A stretch of DNA of 64,000 bases, from assembly GCF_902809865.1 (NCBI RefSeq), contig NZ_CADDWH010000001.1:3410001-3474000 (forward strand), given 5' to 3'. Source of the DNA: Halobacillus sp. Marseille-Q1614 (GTDB lineage Bacteria; Bacillota; Bacilli; Bacillales; Halobacillaceae). Made by a program: the position numbers and the translations under genes. Shown one piece after another: positions 50,590 to 60,854 of the stretch. The notes below the pieces were generated by a model. It searched no databases and had not been told where the DNA came from. It saw only the letters and a program-made list of their open reading frames with translations. Each line of letters opens with the position of its first letter. Position 1 is the first letter of the stretch.

Positions 50590-53500
50590 ATGCAAAAACA
50601 CGGATATCCAATCCCACAAGGATTATATCATCCAGAGAACGAACATGAAGCTTGCGGCATTGGGATGCTTGCAAATATTGATGGAACAAAATCACATAGC
50701 ATTGTGGAAAACGCCATTACCATTCTCTGTAACTTAGAACACCGCGGAGGCCAGGCGGCCGATGTCAGCACAGGGGACGGAGCAGGAATCTTAACTCAAA
50801 TTCCTCATTACTTTTTCGAGAAGCAGTGTGAAAAAGAAGATATTGAGCTACCTCCTGAGGGCCAGTATGGAGTCGGAATGGTATTTCTTCCGGAGGATCA
50901 CCAGTCTCGTATGCACTGTAAGAGAGTATTTGAGAGGATCGTTGAAGAAGAAGGGCAGCAATTCCTGGGCTGGCGTACGGTTCCGATCAATGACTCTTTT
51001 GTAGGAAAAGACGCGAAAAAGACAAAGCCGTTCATCCGTCAGGCTTTTATCGCTCCTGCGGAAGGAATTACGGAGCATTTAGATATAGAACGCCGCTTAT
51101 ACATTATTAGAAAGCGTGCCGAAATTGAAATGGCTAAGGAAGAAGGGTATGACGATTTCTATATCAGCAGCCTTTCTTCCAGAACTATCGTATATAAAGG
51201 AATGCTCATTCCAGAGCAGCTGGACTCTTTTTATATCGACTTGAACCACCCAGACTTTAAGACCGCTTTAGCCCTGGTCCACTCTCGTTTCAGTACGAAC
51301 ACATTTCCAAGCTGGAAGAGATCTCACCCGAACCGTTTTACGATTCACAACGGGGAATTCAACACCCTCCGTGGAAACGTAAACTGGATGAGAGCGAGAC
51401 AGGAACTTTGCAGCTCTTCACACTTCAGTGATGAAGATTTAGAAAAGCTGCTGCCTGTTATTGATTCAAATGGAAGTGACTCTTCCATGTTTGATAACGC
51501 TTTTGAATTCTTATATTTATCTGGACGCTCTCTTGCGCATACAGCGATGATGATGGTTCCGGAGCCGTGGGCAAATGATGATTCCATTCATCCGAAAAAG
51601 CGTGACTTTTACGAGTATCACAGCTGCTTAATGGAGCCTTGGGACGGACCGGCAGCCTTGGCTTATACCGACGGAAAGAAGATCGGTGCCTGCCTTGACC
51701 GTAATGGTCTGCGTCCTGCCCGTTATTATGTCACAAAAGACGGCATGATCGTGCTTGGATCAGAAGTGGGCGCATTAGATATTTTTGCTGATGACATTCT
51801 TTATAAAGATCGTCTTCACCCAGGAAAGATGCTGTTAGTCGACCTGGAAAAAGGAGAAATCATTCCTGATGAAGAAATCAAGCTTGAAGTTGCCAGCCAG
51901 GAGCCTTATGGCGAGTGGCTGAAGGAATATAAAATGGACTTAGAAGAACTTCCAAAGGCAAAAGAAGAGCCGAATCATAAGGTTGAAAGTTTAATTGACC
52001 ATCAGCTTGCATTTGGCTATACCACAGAAGAGCTCAACAAAATCTTGAAGCCTCTCGTTTCCGGCGGAAAAGATCCTGTAGGCTCTATGGGATATGACTC
52101 CCCGCTTGCTGTTCTTTCTAAGAAGCCTCAACTGCTTTACAGCTATTTCAAACAGCTGTTTGCACAAGTTACAAACCCTCCAATTGACGCAATTCGTGAA
52201 AAGATTATTACGATGGTTGAAACGACGATTGGAGCCGAAGGAAACCTTGTTGATCCAAAACCGGAAAGCTGCCGCAAAATCCGCTTGGCGACTCCGGTGC
52301 TTAGAAACGACCAGCTGGAGCAGCTGCGCCAGCAGGATCTTAACGGCTTTAAAACGAACACTCTTTCTATTTTGTTTGACGCTAAAGAAGACGGGAACGA
52401 AATGGAAAAAGCACTGGAGGAGCTGTTTGTTAAAGCGGATGAAGAAATTGCGAGCGGCACCACACTATTAATTTTATCCGACCGCGGAGTTAATAAGAGC
52501 AAAGCCGCTATTCCGGCACTTCTTGCGGTTTCAGGACTTCACCACCACCTCATCCGTCAGGGTACTCGTACAAAAGTAAGCCTGCTTCTTGAGTCTGGTG
52601 AGCCTCGCGAAGTGCACCATTTTGCGACATTGTTAGGTTATGGAGCGGAAGGAATCAACCCTTATCTTGCGTTTGATTCAATAAGTGATCTTATGGATAA
52701 AGGGTCCCTGGATGTGGATACTCTTGATATTGCGGTCAATCGCTATATCAATGCGGTTACGGATGGTGTGATTAAAGTCCTATCTAAAATGGGTATCTCG
52801 ACTATCCAAAGTTACCGCGGAGCTCAAATTTTTGAAGCTGTCGGTATTCACCCTGACGTTATTAACCGTTATTTCACTCGTACGTCTTCACGCTTAGGCG
52901 GGATCGGCATGGATATTATTGAAAAAGAAGTATTGATGCGTCACGCCAATGCGTATGGCGACGAGCGTAAGAGTGATAAGAAGCTCGATGCCGGTGACGA
53001 TTATCAGTACCGTGCCAATGGTGAAGATCATCAGTACAATCCAAAAACTATTCATACGCTGCAGCACGCATGTCGTACGAATGATTATGATCTATTTAAG
53101 TCGTACTCTAAGATGCTGACAGATGAAACGAATAATCTGCAGTCGCTGCGCGGTTTGATTTCGTTTAAGGAACGCCCATCAATTCCTATTGATGAAGTTG
53201 AATCTGTAGAAGATATCTGCAAGAGATTCAAGACAGGTGCGATGTCTTATGGTTCCATCAGTAAGGAAGCACACGAAGCGCTTGCCATTGCGATGAACCG
53301 TGTAGGCGGACGAAGCAATACAGGGGAGGGCGGAGAAGACCCTGACCGTTTTACTCCAGATGAAAACGGAGATTCCCGCCGAAGCTCCATTAAACAGGTA
53401 GCTTCCGGCCGTTTCGGTGTTACCAGTCATTATCTTGTCAATGCTGATGAGATTCAGATTAAAATTGCCCAAGGTGCGAAGCCGGGAGAAGGCGGACACC

Positions 53501-55173
53501 TGCCAGGCAAGAAAGTTTATCCGTGGGTTGCTGAGGTTCGTGGATCTACCACAGGTGTAGAACTTATTTCACCTCCTCCGCACCATGACATCTATTCGAT
53601 TGAGGACTTGGCTGAATTGATTCATAACCTGAAGAACGCCAACCCTAAAGCGCGTATCAGCGTTAAGCTCGTTTCTGCCGTTGGTGTAGGAACTATTGCT
53701 GCAGGGGTAGCCAAAGGACGTGCCGACCTAGTGCTGATCAGCGGATATGACGGCGGTACAGGAGCAGCCCCTCGAACAAGCTTGAAGCATACTGGTCTTC
53801 CGTGGGAAATCGGCTTAGCTGAAACCCATCAGACGCTTATGCTTAACCGTCTCCGTGACCGTATTGTTGTAGAGACAGACGGTAAGATGATGACGGGCCG
53901 AGATGTAATTGTGGCTACTCTGCTTGGAGCTGAAGAATATGGCTTCTCCACAGCCCCGCTCGTTGTCCTTGGCTGTGTCATGATGAGAGTTTGTCACCTA
54001 AACACATGTCCAGTAGGTATCGCTACACAGGATCCTGAATTAAGAAAGAAATATGCAGGTGACCCTGAACACGTAGCGAACTTCATGCGATTCATCGCAC
54101 AGGAAGCCAGAGAGATTATGGCTGAACTAGGTTTCCGTACGATTAATGAAATGATTGGCCGTACAGATATCCTTCAGACCAATGACAATATCGATCACTG
54201 GAAAGCTAAAGGTGTAGATATTTCGGCCCTTCTGTTTAAGCCTGAAATGGATGAAGAAGTCGGCCGTTATGCTACAGAAAAGCAGAATCATGGCTTAGAA
54301 AAAACAATCGATAATGAAGAGCTTCTGCCTATGTTTAAAGACGCCATCGAAAAAGGTGAACGTGTCACAGGCACAGGCTCAATCCGCAACATTCACCGTG
54401 TAACAGGAACAATTTTAGGAAGCGAAATCCCCCGCCGTTTTGGTGAAGAAGGCCTTCCAGAGGATACAGTTGATCTAACGTTTAAAGGTTCAGCAGGACA
54501 AAGCTTCGGAGCCTTTATTCCTAAAGGGATGACACTTCGATTAGTTGGAGACGCCAATGACTATGTTGGTAAAGGTCTGTCCGGCGGTAAAATTATCGTT
54601 CGTCCATCCAAGAAATCAACCTTTGTTCCTGAAGAGAATACAATCGCAGGAAACGTATGCTTCTATGGAGCTTCTGAAGGAAGAGCTTTCGTTAACGGAC
54701 TTGCAGGCGAGCGTTTCTGTGTCCGTAATAGTGGAGCAGAAGTTGTCGTCGAAGGAGTAGGAGACCACGGCTGTGAATATATGACAGGCGGTAAAGTGGT
54801 TGTTTTAGGAGGTACAGGCCGTAATTTTGCGGCAGGTATGTCCGGAGGAACGGCTTATGTCCTTGATGAGGCGGATAATTTCATTGCCAAGTGCAATACA
54901 GAACTTGTCCAGGTAGCGCCAATAGAAGATGATGAAGAAATCACAGAGCTTTATAAGTTAATCCAGCAGCATGTCGAGTATACGGACAGCCCGAAAGGCC
55001 AGAGAATTCTAGACAATTGGGAAGAAGTTCTTCCTAAATTCAAACGAGTAATTCCTGAAGCGTACCTTAACATGCAGCAGAGAATAAAAGTGCTTAAAGA
55101 AAGCGGACTTAGCAAGTTTGATGCTGAAATGACGGCTTTTGAAGAAAGCACAAAAGAACCAGTAAAAGCTTAA
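50590..55173 (+). CDS. gltB: Glutamate synthase (NADPH) large subunit
   Basis: Transfers the amide of glutamine to 2-oxoglutarate, giving two glutamates. 1527 aa. A 21-residue propeptide precedes the N-terminal nucleophile Cys22 (HEACGIGM) of the class II glutaminase domain. The central and FMN-binding synthase domains follow ([16 protein letters not shown], then [27 protein letters not shown]). The 3Fe-4S cysteines are Cys1129, Cys1135 and Cys1140 in [12 protein letters not shown]. The C-terminal GXGXG beta-helix ends the protein ([20 protein letters not shown]). It is equivalent to GltA in B. subtilis naming. No gltC regulator is adjacent. Confidence 0.98.
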   Translation: MQKHGYPIPQGLYHPENEHEACGIGMLANIDGTKSHSIVENAITILCNLEHRGGQAADVSTGDGAGILTQIPHYFFEKQCEKEDIELPPEGQYGVGMVFLPEDHQSRMHCKRVFERIVEEEGQQFLGWRTVPINDSFVGKDAKKTKPFIRQAFIAPAEGITEHLDIERRLYIIRKRAEIEMAKEEGYDDFYISSLSSRTIVYKGMLIPEQLDSFYIDLNHPDFKTALALVHSRFSTNTFPSWKRSHPNRFTIHNGEFNTLRGNVNWMRARQELCSSSHFSDEDLEKLLPVIDSNGSDSSMFDNAFEFLYLSGRSLAHTAMMMVPEPWANDDSIHPKKRDFYEYHSCLMEPWDGPAALAYTDGKKIGACLDRNGLRPARYYVTKDGMIVLGSEVGALDIFADDILYKDRLHPGKMLLVDLEKGEIIPDEEIKLEVASQEPYGEWLKEYKMDLEELPKAKEEPNHKVESLIDHQLAFGYTTEELNKILKPLVSGGKDPVGSMGYDSPLAVLSKKPQLLYSYFKQLFAQVTNPPIDAIREKIITMVETTIGAEGNLVDPKPESCRKIRLATPVLRNDQLEQLRQQDLNGFKTNTLSILFDAKEDGNEMEKALEELFVKADEEIASGTTLLILSDRGVNKSKAAIPALLAVSGLHHHLIRQGTRTKVSLLLESGEPREVHHFATLLGYGAEGINPYLAFDSISDLMDKGSLDVDTLDIAVNRYINAVTDGVIKVLSKMGISTIQSYRGAQIFEAVGIHPDVINRYFTRTSSRLGGIGMDIIEKEVLMRHANAYGDERKSDKKLDAGDDYQYRANGEDHQYNPKTIHTLQHACRTNDYDLFKSYSKMLTDETNNLQSLRGLISFKERPSIPIDEVESVEDICKRFKTGAMSYGSISKEAHEALAIAMNRVGGRSNTGEGGEDPDRFTPDENGDSRRSSIKQVASGRFGVTSHYLVNADEIQIKIAQGAKPGEGGHLPGKKVYPWVAEVRGSTTGVELISPPPHHDIYSIEDLAELIHNLKNANPKARISVKLVSAVGVGTIAAGVAKGRADLVLISGYDGGTGAAPRTSLKHTGLPWEIGLAETHQTLMLNRLRDRIVVETDGKMMTGRDVIVATLLGAEEYGFSTAPLVVLGCVMMRVCHLNTCPVGIATQDPELRKKYAGDPEHVANFMRFIAQEAREIMAELGFRTINEMIGRTDILQTNDNIDHWKAKGVDISALLFKPEMDEEVGRYATEKQNHGLEKTIDNEELLPMFKDAIEKGERVTGTGSIRNIHRVTGTILGSEIPRRFGEEGLPEDTVDLTFKGSAGQSFGAFIPKGMTLRLVGDANDYVGKGLSGGKIIVRPSKKSTFVPEENTIAGNVCFYGASEGRAFVNGLAGERFCVRNSGAEVVVEGVGDHGCEYMTGGKVVVLGGTGRNFAAGMSGGTAYVLDEADNFIAKCNTELVQVAPIEDDEEITELYKLIQQHVEYTDSPKGQRILDNWEEVLPKFKRVIPEAYLNMQQRIKVLKESGLSKFDAEMTAFEESTKEPVKA

Positions 55174-55199
55174 CTAATATTACAACAGGAGGGGATTCG

Positions 55200-56687
55200 A
55201 TGGGAAAGCCAACTGGGTTTATGGAGTACAATCGGCAGACACTGAAAGAACGGGATCCTGCTGAGCGTACGAAAGACTGGGAGGACTATACACTTCCTCT
55301 GACTGATGAAGAAGTCCAATTACAGGGAGCACGCTGCATGGACTGCGGTGTGCCTACCTGCCAGACGGGAATGGAAATTAACAAATCAACGACAGGTTGT
55401 CCTGTCTATCACCTGATTCCTGAATGGAATGACCTTGTTTATAACGGCCAGTGGAAAGAAGCCTTGAAAAAAGAACACGAAATGAACAACTTCCCGGAAT
55501 TCACGGGGTTCGCCTGCCCGGCACCGTGTGAAGGGGCTTGTGTACTTGGGATTAACGAGCCTCCGGTAGCCATCCGTACAGTTGAACGCTCTATTATTGA
55601 AAAAGGCTTTGAAAACGGCTGGGTGAAACCAGAGCCTCCAAAGCAGCGTACAGGAAAGCATGTAGCAGTTGTAGGATCAGGACCAGCGGGCTTAGCGGCA
55701 GCTGCCCAGTTAAACAAAGCTGGTCACTTTGTAACAGTATATGAGCGTAATGATCGTGTAGGCGGACTATTAACATATGGAATTCCTGAAATGAAACTTC
55801 CTTATTCGATTGTTAAACGCCGTATAGATATTTTAGAGCAAGAAGGCATTAAGTTTGTTACGAATACAGAAGTCGGCCGTCATTTCCCGGTTTCTCGCCT
55901 TCGTGAAGAATATGATGCGGTTATCCTTTGCGGAGGTGCTACAGTTCACCGCAACATCGAAGTTGAAGGCAGAAGCTTAAAAGGAATTCACTATGCAATG
56001 GATTTCCTTCATTCCAATACGAAGAGCTTATTAGATTCTGACCTTAAAGATGGCAACTATATCTCCGCTAAAGACAGAGACGTTATCGTTATCGGCGGTG
56101 GAGATACTGGTACTGACTGTCTGGCTACTTCTGTCAGACATAACTGTAAGAGCCTGACACAGTTTGATATTTATGATAAGAAGAGTGAAGACCGAGATGA
56201 CCTGACGAACCCTTGGCCGCAGTATCCGATCGTTCACCGCGTTGAATACGGCCATAACGAAGCAGCAGCAAACCTCGGGCGCGATCCAAGAGCATATGCG
56301 GTGATGACGAAGAAATTTGTCGGAGACGAAAACGGCCGTGTTAAAGAGGTTCACACAGTTAATGTTGAACTAATTTTCGACGAGCATGGCAACCGCGAAC
56401 GCCGTGAAATCCCAGGTACCGAAAAAGTATGGAAAGCCGATCTTGTCCTGCTTGCTATCGGATTTAGCGGTCCAGACCAGGATCTTATCGAAAAAATTGG
56501 AGTGGAAACGACAGAACGCACCAACATTAAAGCAGAGCATGAAGATTACAGAACAAACGTAGAGGGCGTTTTTGCAGCAGGAGATATGCGCAGAGGCCAA
56601 AGCTTGATCGTTTGGGCTATCAACGAAGGACGCGGAGCAGCGCGAGAGTGTGACCGCTACTTGATGGGTTCCACTGTTTTACCATAA
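55200..56687 (+). CDS. gltD: Glutamate synthase small subunit
   Basis: FAD- and NADPH-binding subunit that passes electrons through two 4Fe-4S clusters to the large subunit. 495 aa. N-terminal cluster cysteines in CMDCGVPTC and [11 protein letters not shown]; first dinucleotide fold [17 protein letters not shown]; second [21 protein letters not shown]-terminal [22 protein letters not shown] behind AGGAGGGG, 26 bases after gltB. It is named GltB in B. subtilis. Confidence 0.97.
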   Translation: MGKPTGFMEYNRQTLKERDPAERTKDWEDYTLPLTDEEVQLQGARCMDCGVPTCQTGMEINKSTTGCPVYHLIPEWNDLVYNGQWKEALKKEHEMNNFPEFTGFACPAPCEGACVLGINEPPVAIRTVERSIIEKGFENGWVKPEPPKQRTGKHVAVVGSGPAGLAAAAQLNKAGHFVTVYERNDRVGGLLTYGIPEMKLPYSIVKRRIDILEQEGIKFVTNTEVGRHFPVSRLREEYDAVILCGGATVHRNIEVEGRSLKGIHYAMDFLHSNTKSLLDSDLKDGNYISAKDRDVIVIGGGDTGTDCLATSVRHNCKSLTQFDIYDKKSEDRDDLTNPWPQYPIVHRVEYGHNEAAANLGRDPRAYAVMTKKFVGDENGRVKEVHTVNVELIFDEHGNRERREIPGTEKVWKADLVLLAIGFSGPDQDLIEKIGVETTERTNIKAEHEDYRTNVEGVFAAGDMRRGQSLIVWAINEGRGAARECDRYLMGSTVLP

Positions 56688-56700
56688 AACGGATACAGAA

Positions 56701-56734
56701 GAACTAGACTTAATAACAGTCTAGTTCTTTTTTT
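56701..56734 (+). terminator. Terminator of gltBD
   Basis: GAACTAGACT (56701-56710) pairs perfectly with AGTCTAGTTC (56718-56727), followed by TTTTTTT. Confidence 0.92.
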
Positions 56735-56754
56735 GTGTTGAAAAAAATCCAGCT

Positions 56755-56782
56755 TTGAGGATTTTGATGGAATTTGTATAAT
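56755..56782 (+). promoter_or_regulatory. Promoter of the 22-aa membrane peptide gene
   Basis: TTGAGG (56755-56760), 16-base spacer, TATAAT (56777-56782), followed 65 bases later by the start codon. Confidence 0.6.
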
Positions 56783-56847
56783 TCTTGTTTGAGAGACAGA
56801 TAAATAAGGTAAGTAAAGAGTAATACAACTTGCAGGGAGGATTCAGG

Positions 56848-56916
56848 ATGATTCGTACAATTTTAATGATTATAGGCGCAATCGTAGTTATAGGATTTAT
56901 TTTATCAATGCTATAA
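56848..56916 (+). CDS. 22-residue hydrophobic membrane peptide
   Basis: ATG at 56848 behind GGGAGGATTCAGG; the peptide begins MIRTILMIIGAIVVIG and ends FILSML, one transmembrane helix with a single Arg near the N-terminus. It has its own promoter (56755) and its own terminator (56932), so it is a complete small transcription unit between gltD and the BCCT gene. No family is recognised. It may modulate a membrane protein or act as a stress peptide; a leader peptide is unlikely because a terminator separates it from the next gene. Confidence 0.6.
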   Translation: MIRTILMIIGAIVVIGFILSML

Positions 56917-56931
56917 AAAACATGGAAAGAG

Positions 56932-56961
56932 CTCAACCTTAATGAAAAGGTTGAGTTTTTT
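56932..56961 (+). terminator. Terminator of the micro-gene
   Basis: CTCAACCTT (56932-56940) pairs with AAGGTTGAG (56947-56955), followed by TTTTTT. Confidence 0.88.
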
Positions 56962-56993
56962 ACGTTTGAGGTACTTTCCCTTAAAATGATCCA

Positions 56994-57009
56994 TTCAAGG
57001 AGCCTTGAA
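56994..57009. promoter_or_regulatory. Palindrome upstream of the BCCT transporter
   Basis: TTCAAGG-AG-CCTTGAA is a 16-base perfect palindrome ending 25 bases before the ATG. It could be an operator or a small RNA hairpin; which is unknown. Confidence 0.35.
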
Positions 57010-57034
57010 TTAAAAAAGTTACAGAGGTGATGGA

Positions 57035-58531
57035 ATGAAAAAGGTTTCAGCAGTATTTTGGGTATCTCTTTTTATATGTGGAATTGTTGTAGTATTTGGG
57101 GGAATTTCTCCAGATAAGCTGCAAACTATTACAGCCAGCATAACCGGCTTCTTTTCGGACATATTTGGCTGGTATTACTTATTAATCGTTGTCTTAATGC
57201 TTTTATTTTGTACATATTTAATCTTCTCAAGACTTGGTAAAATCAAGCTTGGAAAAAAAGATGACGAGCCGGCGTTCAGCCTTCCTACGTGGTTTGCAAT
57301 GTTATTTAGCGCCGGAATGGGAATGGGCCTTGTATTCTGGACAACAGCGGAACCGGCTTCCCATGCATTTTCAGCTCCGCCGGCTGCAGAGGCAGGTTCA
57401 GGTCAGGCTATAAAAGACGCACTGAAATATTCTTTCTTTCACTGGGGTGTCCACGCGTGGGCGGTTTATGGGGTGGTTGCTCTTTCTCTGGCTTATTTCA
57501 AATTTCATAACGGCTATAAAGGATTGATCAGCGCAACGCTTATCCCTTTATTCGGAAAGAAGAGTATGAGTGGCTGGCCGGGTAAGATTATCGACATCTT
57601 AGCGGTTGTAGCTACGGTTGTAGGGGTAGCCTCTACACTAGGGTTCGGTTCTGCGCAAATTAAAGAAGGGCTTGTCTTTCTGTTCAATTTACCTAATACG
57701 TTTGGCCTTCAGCTCATTGTGTTAGTTGTTTCCACCTTACTCTTTATCGTTTCTGCATGGACGGGAATCAGCAGGGGCATTAAGTATTTGAGTAACATAA
57801 ATATGGGGCTTGGTTTCCTGCTGATGCTGATGCTGTTTATTATCGGACCGACAGTCTTAATTTTAAATATGTTTACTTCTACGCTTGGAGCGTATTTAAC
57901 AGATTTCTTCAACATGAGCTTCCGGCTTGCCCCTTTAGATGAGGAAAACCGGACGTGGATCAATAACTGGACGATCTTTTACTGGGCCTGGTGGATATCC
58001 TGGTCTCCGTTTGTGGGGATCTTCATTGCACGAATATCTAAAGGCCGTACGATTAAAGAATTTATGCTTGGTGTACTCATTGTCCCGTCAATCGTCTGCT
58101 TCATTTTCTTTGCAGTTTTCGGCGTTTCTGCCCTGGATTTAGAGCAAAAAGGAATTGCCTTAATCTCAGAATTCCCTATGGAAACGGCGACTTTTGGGAT
58201 GCTGGCCCAATATCCATTAGGGTTCTTAATGTCGATACTCACTATTTTTGTAGTTGCGATTTTCTTCATCACTTCTGCAGATTCAGCAACATTCGTATTA
58301 GGAATGTTAAGTACAGGAGGCACCTTAAACCCACCGAGTGCTGTAAAAATCATCTGGGGTGTTGTTCTCTCAGCAATGGCAGCGAGTGTCGTATATTTTG
58401 GAGGTACGGCAGGTTTGCAGAACGTCCTGATCATAGCAGCTCTCCCTTTTTCTGTGGTAATCCTGCTTATGGGGGCATCCTTCTTTAAGGCAGCCCGCAG
58501 TGAAATATCTACAAATGTGAAAAGAAAGTAA
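57035..58531 (+). CDS. BCCT family betaine/choline/carnitine transporter (OpuD-like)
   Basis: Sodium- or proton-coupled uptake of compatible solutes. 498 aa, 12 hydrophobic segments. The glycine stretch GMGMGLVFW with TAEPASH marks the ion/substrate site. The TM8 signature FYWAWWISWSPFVGIFIARISKG (quoted only in part as WAWWISWSPFVG) contains the substrate-binding tryptophans. The C-terminal tail is short (KAARSEISTNVKRK), without the long osmosensing helix of BetP. Glycine betaine is the most likely substrate, in keeping with the osmoprotection theme around gbsR. Confidence 0.92.
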   Translation: MKKVSAVFWVSLFICGIVVVFGGISPDKLQTITASITGFFSDIFGWYYLLIVVLMLLFCTYLIFSRLGKIKLGKKDDEPAFSLPTWFAMLFSAGMGMGLVFWTTAEPASHAFSAPPAAEAGSGQAIKDALKYSFFHWGVHAWAVYGVVALSLAYFKFHNGYKGLISATLIPLFGKKSMSGWPGKIIDILAVVATVVGVASTLGFGSAQIKEGLVFLFNLPNTFGLQLIVLVVSTLLFIVSAWTGISRGIKYLSNINMGLGFLLMLMLFIIGPTVLILNMFTSTLGAYLTDFFNMSFRLAPLDEENRTWINNWTIFYWAWWISWSPFVGIFIARISKGRTIKEFMLGVLIVPSIVCFIFFAVFGVSALDLEQKGIALISEFPMETATFGMLAQYPLGFLMSILTIFVVAIFFITSADSATFVLGMLSTGGTLNPPSAVKIIWGVVLSAMAASVVYFGGTAGLQNVLIIAALPFSVVILLMGASFFKAARSEISTNVKRK

Positions 58532-58638
58532 GAAGAAGCTCATCGATTTTTCAGCCGGTGAGTTTTTTATGATAAATCGACAGTATTAGTTAATAGATAC
58601 AAGGATATAAAAGGAAAGAAAAGAATTATAAATATATA

Positions 58639-58666
58639 TTTACATCAGTGGATTTTTTGGTATGAT
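58639..58666 (+). promoter_or_regulatory. Promoter of the 52-aa gene
   Basis: TTTACA (58639-58644), 16-base spacer, TATGAT (58661-58666). Confidence 0.55.
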
Positions 58667-58720
58667 ATAGAGGGATTTAGTCATAAATCGCTATATTTTG
58701 CAAGAAAGGGGATACAGCAT

Positions 58721-58879
58721 ATGCTTACATCTCTTTATTTGGTTTCACTGACTGTTTTACTCACCTTTTTAATTATGTTTGCCGTGGACAATATTCAAAC
58801 GGCTCGCAAAAGAAGAAAAAAGGCGGTTCAAAATACAGATCAAGTTACACCAGCGCTGGAACTACACCAGCAGGGGTAG
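58721..58879 (+). CDS. Small single-pass membrane protein, 52 aa, unknown
   Basis: ATG at 58721 behind AAAGGGG, stop TAG at 58877-58879. Residues 3-22 form one hydrophobic helix (LTVLLTFLIMFAV), followed by a basic stretch TARKRRKKA that would keep the C-terminus inside, and a polar tail (LELHQQG). It has its own promoter and terminator. No family recognised; the small size and unit structure resemble other Bacillaceae micro-proteins. Confidence 0.6.
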   Translation: MLTSLYLVSLTVLLTFLIMFAVDNIQTARKRRKKAVQNTDQVTPALELHQQG

Positions 58880-58917
58880 TATATTATAGATAAGTTAAGC
58901 AATTATTTTTAGGATTT

Positions 58918-58957
58918 AGCTTGCAGGGAGACTTAGGTTTCTGTGCAAGCTTCTTTT
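58918..58957 (+). terminator. Terminator of the 52-aa gene
   Basis: AGCTTGCA (58918-58925) pairs with TGCAAGCT (58944-58951), followed by TCTTTTT. Confidence 0.75.
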
Positions 58958-58979
58958 TATGTCTATATAAAACAGGTGA

Positions 58980-59215
58980 AATAAGTTTCATCCACTTCTG
59001 CAAAACGCAGAGAGAGTGAAGACTGCGAAGACTCCTGAGGGAAAATGGTCGATCAGAGACCCCTCAGGCGAGGTTTGGAGGCTCTAATAATAAAAGTTGT
59101 TCGATTAAGGTCGGCACGTTCTGCGCCAACATCGAACGAACCCGCATCGTGTGGGGCCGCGGAAAGTGAAACGGTCTTTCGCTCCGGAAGCCAAGGTGTT
59201 TTCTGTTTTTAAGTC
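58980..59215. repeat. Palindromic intergenic repeat I (long, with insertion)
   Basis: GCGAAGACTCCTGAGGG, GACCCCTCAGGCGAGG (CCTGAGGG pairs with CCCCTCAGG), then a stretch near 59080-59150 with no counterpart in the shorter copies, then GCCGCGGAAAGTGAAACGG. This is the most expanded member of the family, filling the 398-base gap before the dipeptidase gene. Nothing coding is seen in the gap. Confidence 0.6.
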
Positions 59216-59277
59216 AGCAGTGAAAGTTAACAGAGCTTTATATATAATAAAAGGAAGACATAAAGGAGGCGGATCGA

Positions 59278-60633
59278 ATGAAAGAACAAGTGCAATTACA
59301 TAAAGATCAGTTTATTGATGAATTAAAACAGTTCCTCCAGATTCCAAGCATCTCAGCTCTGTCTGAGCACAAACAAGATGTCCAAAAGGCAGCCAAGTGG
59401 CTGGCAAATTCATTAGAAAAGATAGGAATGGAGAATGTTGAAGTTATTGAAACAGACGGGCACCCAATCGTGTATGGAGACTGGCTTCATGCCGAAGGAA
59501 AGCCAACCGTTTTAGTGTATGGGCACTACGACGTTCAGCCTTCGGATCCCTTAGAACTGTGGGAAACACCTCCGTTTGACCCGGTTGTTCGTGATGGAAA
59601 AATCTTTGCCCGCGGCGCTACAGATGATAAGGGTCAGCTGATGATTCACGTCAAAGCGGCTGAGCTTTTAATGAAAGAGAATAATGGAAAACTTCCGATA
59701 AACATGAAGTTCTGCATAGAAGGTGAAGAAGAAGTCGCAAGCCCTAACTTGTCTCCTTTTATCCAAAATAACAAAGAAAAGCTGTCAGCTGATGCAGTGG
59801 TTGTTTCGGATACTTCTTTTATTAATAAAAAACAGCCCGCAATTTGCACATCGCTTAGAGGAGCGCTTGCTTTAGAAATAAAGCTCAAGACGGCAAACAC
59901 GGATCTGCACTCCGGTTCTTACGGCGGAGGTGTGCCAAATGCGGTTCATTCGATCGTCCGCTTGTTAGAATCTCTGCATGATGAAAAAGGGAAAGTAAAG
60001 GTAAAAGGCTTTTACAAAGGCGTGCCTGAGCCTGCAGGTGACCTGCGAAAAGAAGTCGCGGAAATTCCGTTTGACGAAGAAGAGATGAGAAATGAGCTTG
60101 AAATAGAAGAGTTATATGGAGAAGAAGGGTTTACCTTTAATGAGCGGACAGGCATAAGGCCAACTCTTGAAATCAATGGAGTCGGCGGAGGCTTTCAGGG
60201 AGAAGGGTTAAAAACGATTGTCCCAAGTGAAGCGGTCGCTAAAATCAGCTGCCGGCTCGTAGGGGAACAGGATCCAAGCGAAGTATATGACAGAATCCTG
60301 GAACACGTAGAAAAGTATAAGCCGTCCGGCAGCCGTGTGACGATCCAAAAGCTCATACAGGCGCATCCCGTATCTTTGGATTCAAAAGACCCGATGATTC
60401 AAAAAGCGGCTGATGCTTATGAAAAGGTATACGGCGTCCGTCCTTTATTTCCAAAAGAAGGAGGCTCTATCCCTATCGTAGAAGTGTTTGCGCGCGTCCT
60501 GGACGCCCCTGTCGTCCTCATGGGCTTTGGTTTAAATACAGAGAACCTTCATGCGCCTAATGAACATTTTCATTTAGAGAACTTTACAAAAGGTATAGAA
60601 ACCGTTTGCGAATATTTGTCCGATTTATCTTAA
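59278..60633 (+). CDS. M20 family dipeptidase
   Basis: Zinc-dependent M20/M28-type peptidase of the carnosinase/CNDP-like group, 451 aa. Metal ligands and catalytic residues are visible: GHYDVQP (His and Asp), GATDDKGQ (bridging Asp), EGEEEVAS (catalytic Glu and ligand Glu), VVSDTS (ligand Asp) and the C-terminal NEHFH. The central dimerisation domain carries DLHSGSYGG. It probably hydrolyses dipeptides released from peptide uptake. ATG behind GGAGGCGG. Its stop overlaps the stop of the convergent zinc-ribbon gene. Confidence 0.92.
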   Translation: MKEQVQLHKDQFIDELKQFLQIPSISALSEHKQDVQKAAKWLANSLEKIGMENVEVIETDGHPIVYGDWLHAEGKPTVLVYGHYDVQPSDPLELWETPPFDPVVRDGKIFARGATDDKGQLMIHVKAAELLMKENNGKLPINMKFCIEGEEEVASPNLSPFIQNNKEKLSADAVVVSDTSFINKKQPAICTSLRGALALEIKLKTANTDLHSGSYGGGVPNAVHSIVRLLESLHDEKGKVKVKGFYKGVPEPAGDLRKEVAEIPFDEEEMRNELEIEELYGEEGFTFNERTGIRPTLEINGVGGGFQGEGLKTIVPSEAVAKISCRLVGEQDPSEVYDRILEHVEKYKPSGSRVTIQKLIQAHPVSLDSKDPMIQKAADAYEKVYGVRPLFPKEGGSIPIVEVFARVLDAPVVLMGFGLNTENLHAPNEHFHLENFTKGIETVCEYLSDLS

Positions 60634-60782
60634 GAGCTTCCTGTAGGGGAGTTCTTTTTTTCTTTTTCTTCACAGTCAAAACAGCGCAGCTTTTGATCCT
60701 CCCCAATCACACCATTTAAAAAACCGTCTTCACAGTGTACTTCCTTATCGCACAATACACATTTTCCTACCGGTTCTCTCAT
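60630..60782 (-). CDS. Small zinc-ribbon protein, 50 aa, unknown
   Basis: ATG at 60780-60782 behind GGAGGG with 6-base spacing; TAA at 60630-60632. Cys8 and Cys11 (CVLC), Cys17 and the pair Cys34/Cys37 (CFDC) form a CxxC...CxxC zinc ribbon; the tail is charged (EEKEKKNS). Function unknown; such micro-proteins often bind RNA or partner proteins. The stop codon overlaps that of the convergent dipeptidase gene by 3 bases. Confidence 0.72.
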   Translation of the reverse strand: MREPVGKCVLCDKEVHCEDGFLNGVIGEDQKLRCFDCEEKEKKNSPTGSS

Positions 60783-60819
60783 AGTAATCCCTCCTAGTTA
60801 AAATTATAGCGCATTATAA

Positions 60820-60847
60820 AACCCAGGGCAGCCCACAACCCTGGGTT
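60820..60847 (-). terminator. Terminator of the LLM oxidoreductase gene
   Basis: ACCCAGGG (60821-60828) pairs with CCCTGGGT (60839-60846); on the minus strand the stem is followed by TTTTATAA. Confidence 0.8.
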
Positions 60848-60854
60848 AAAAAGT

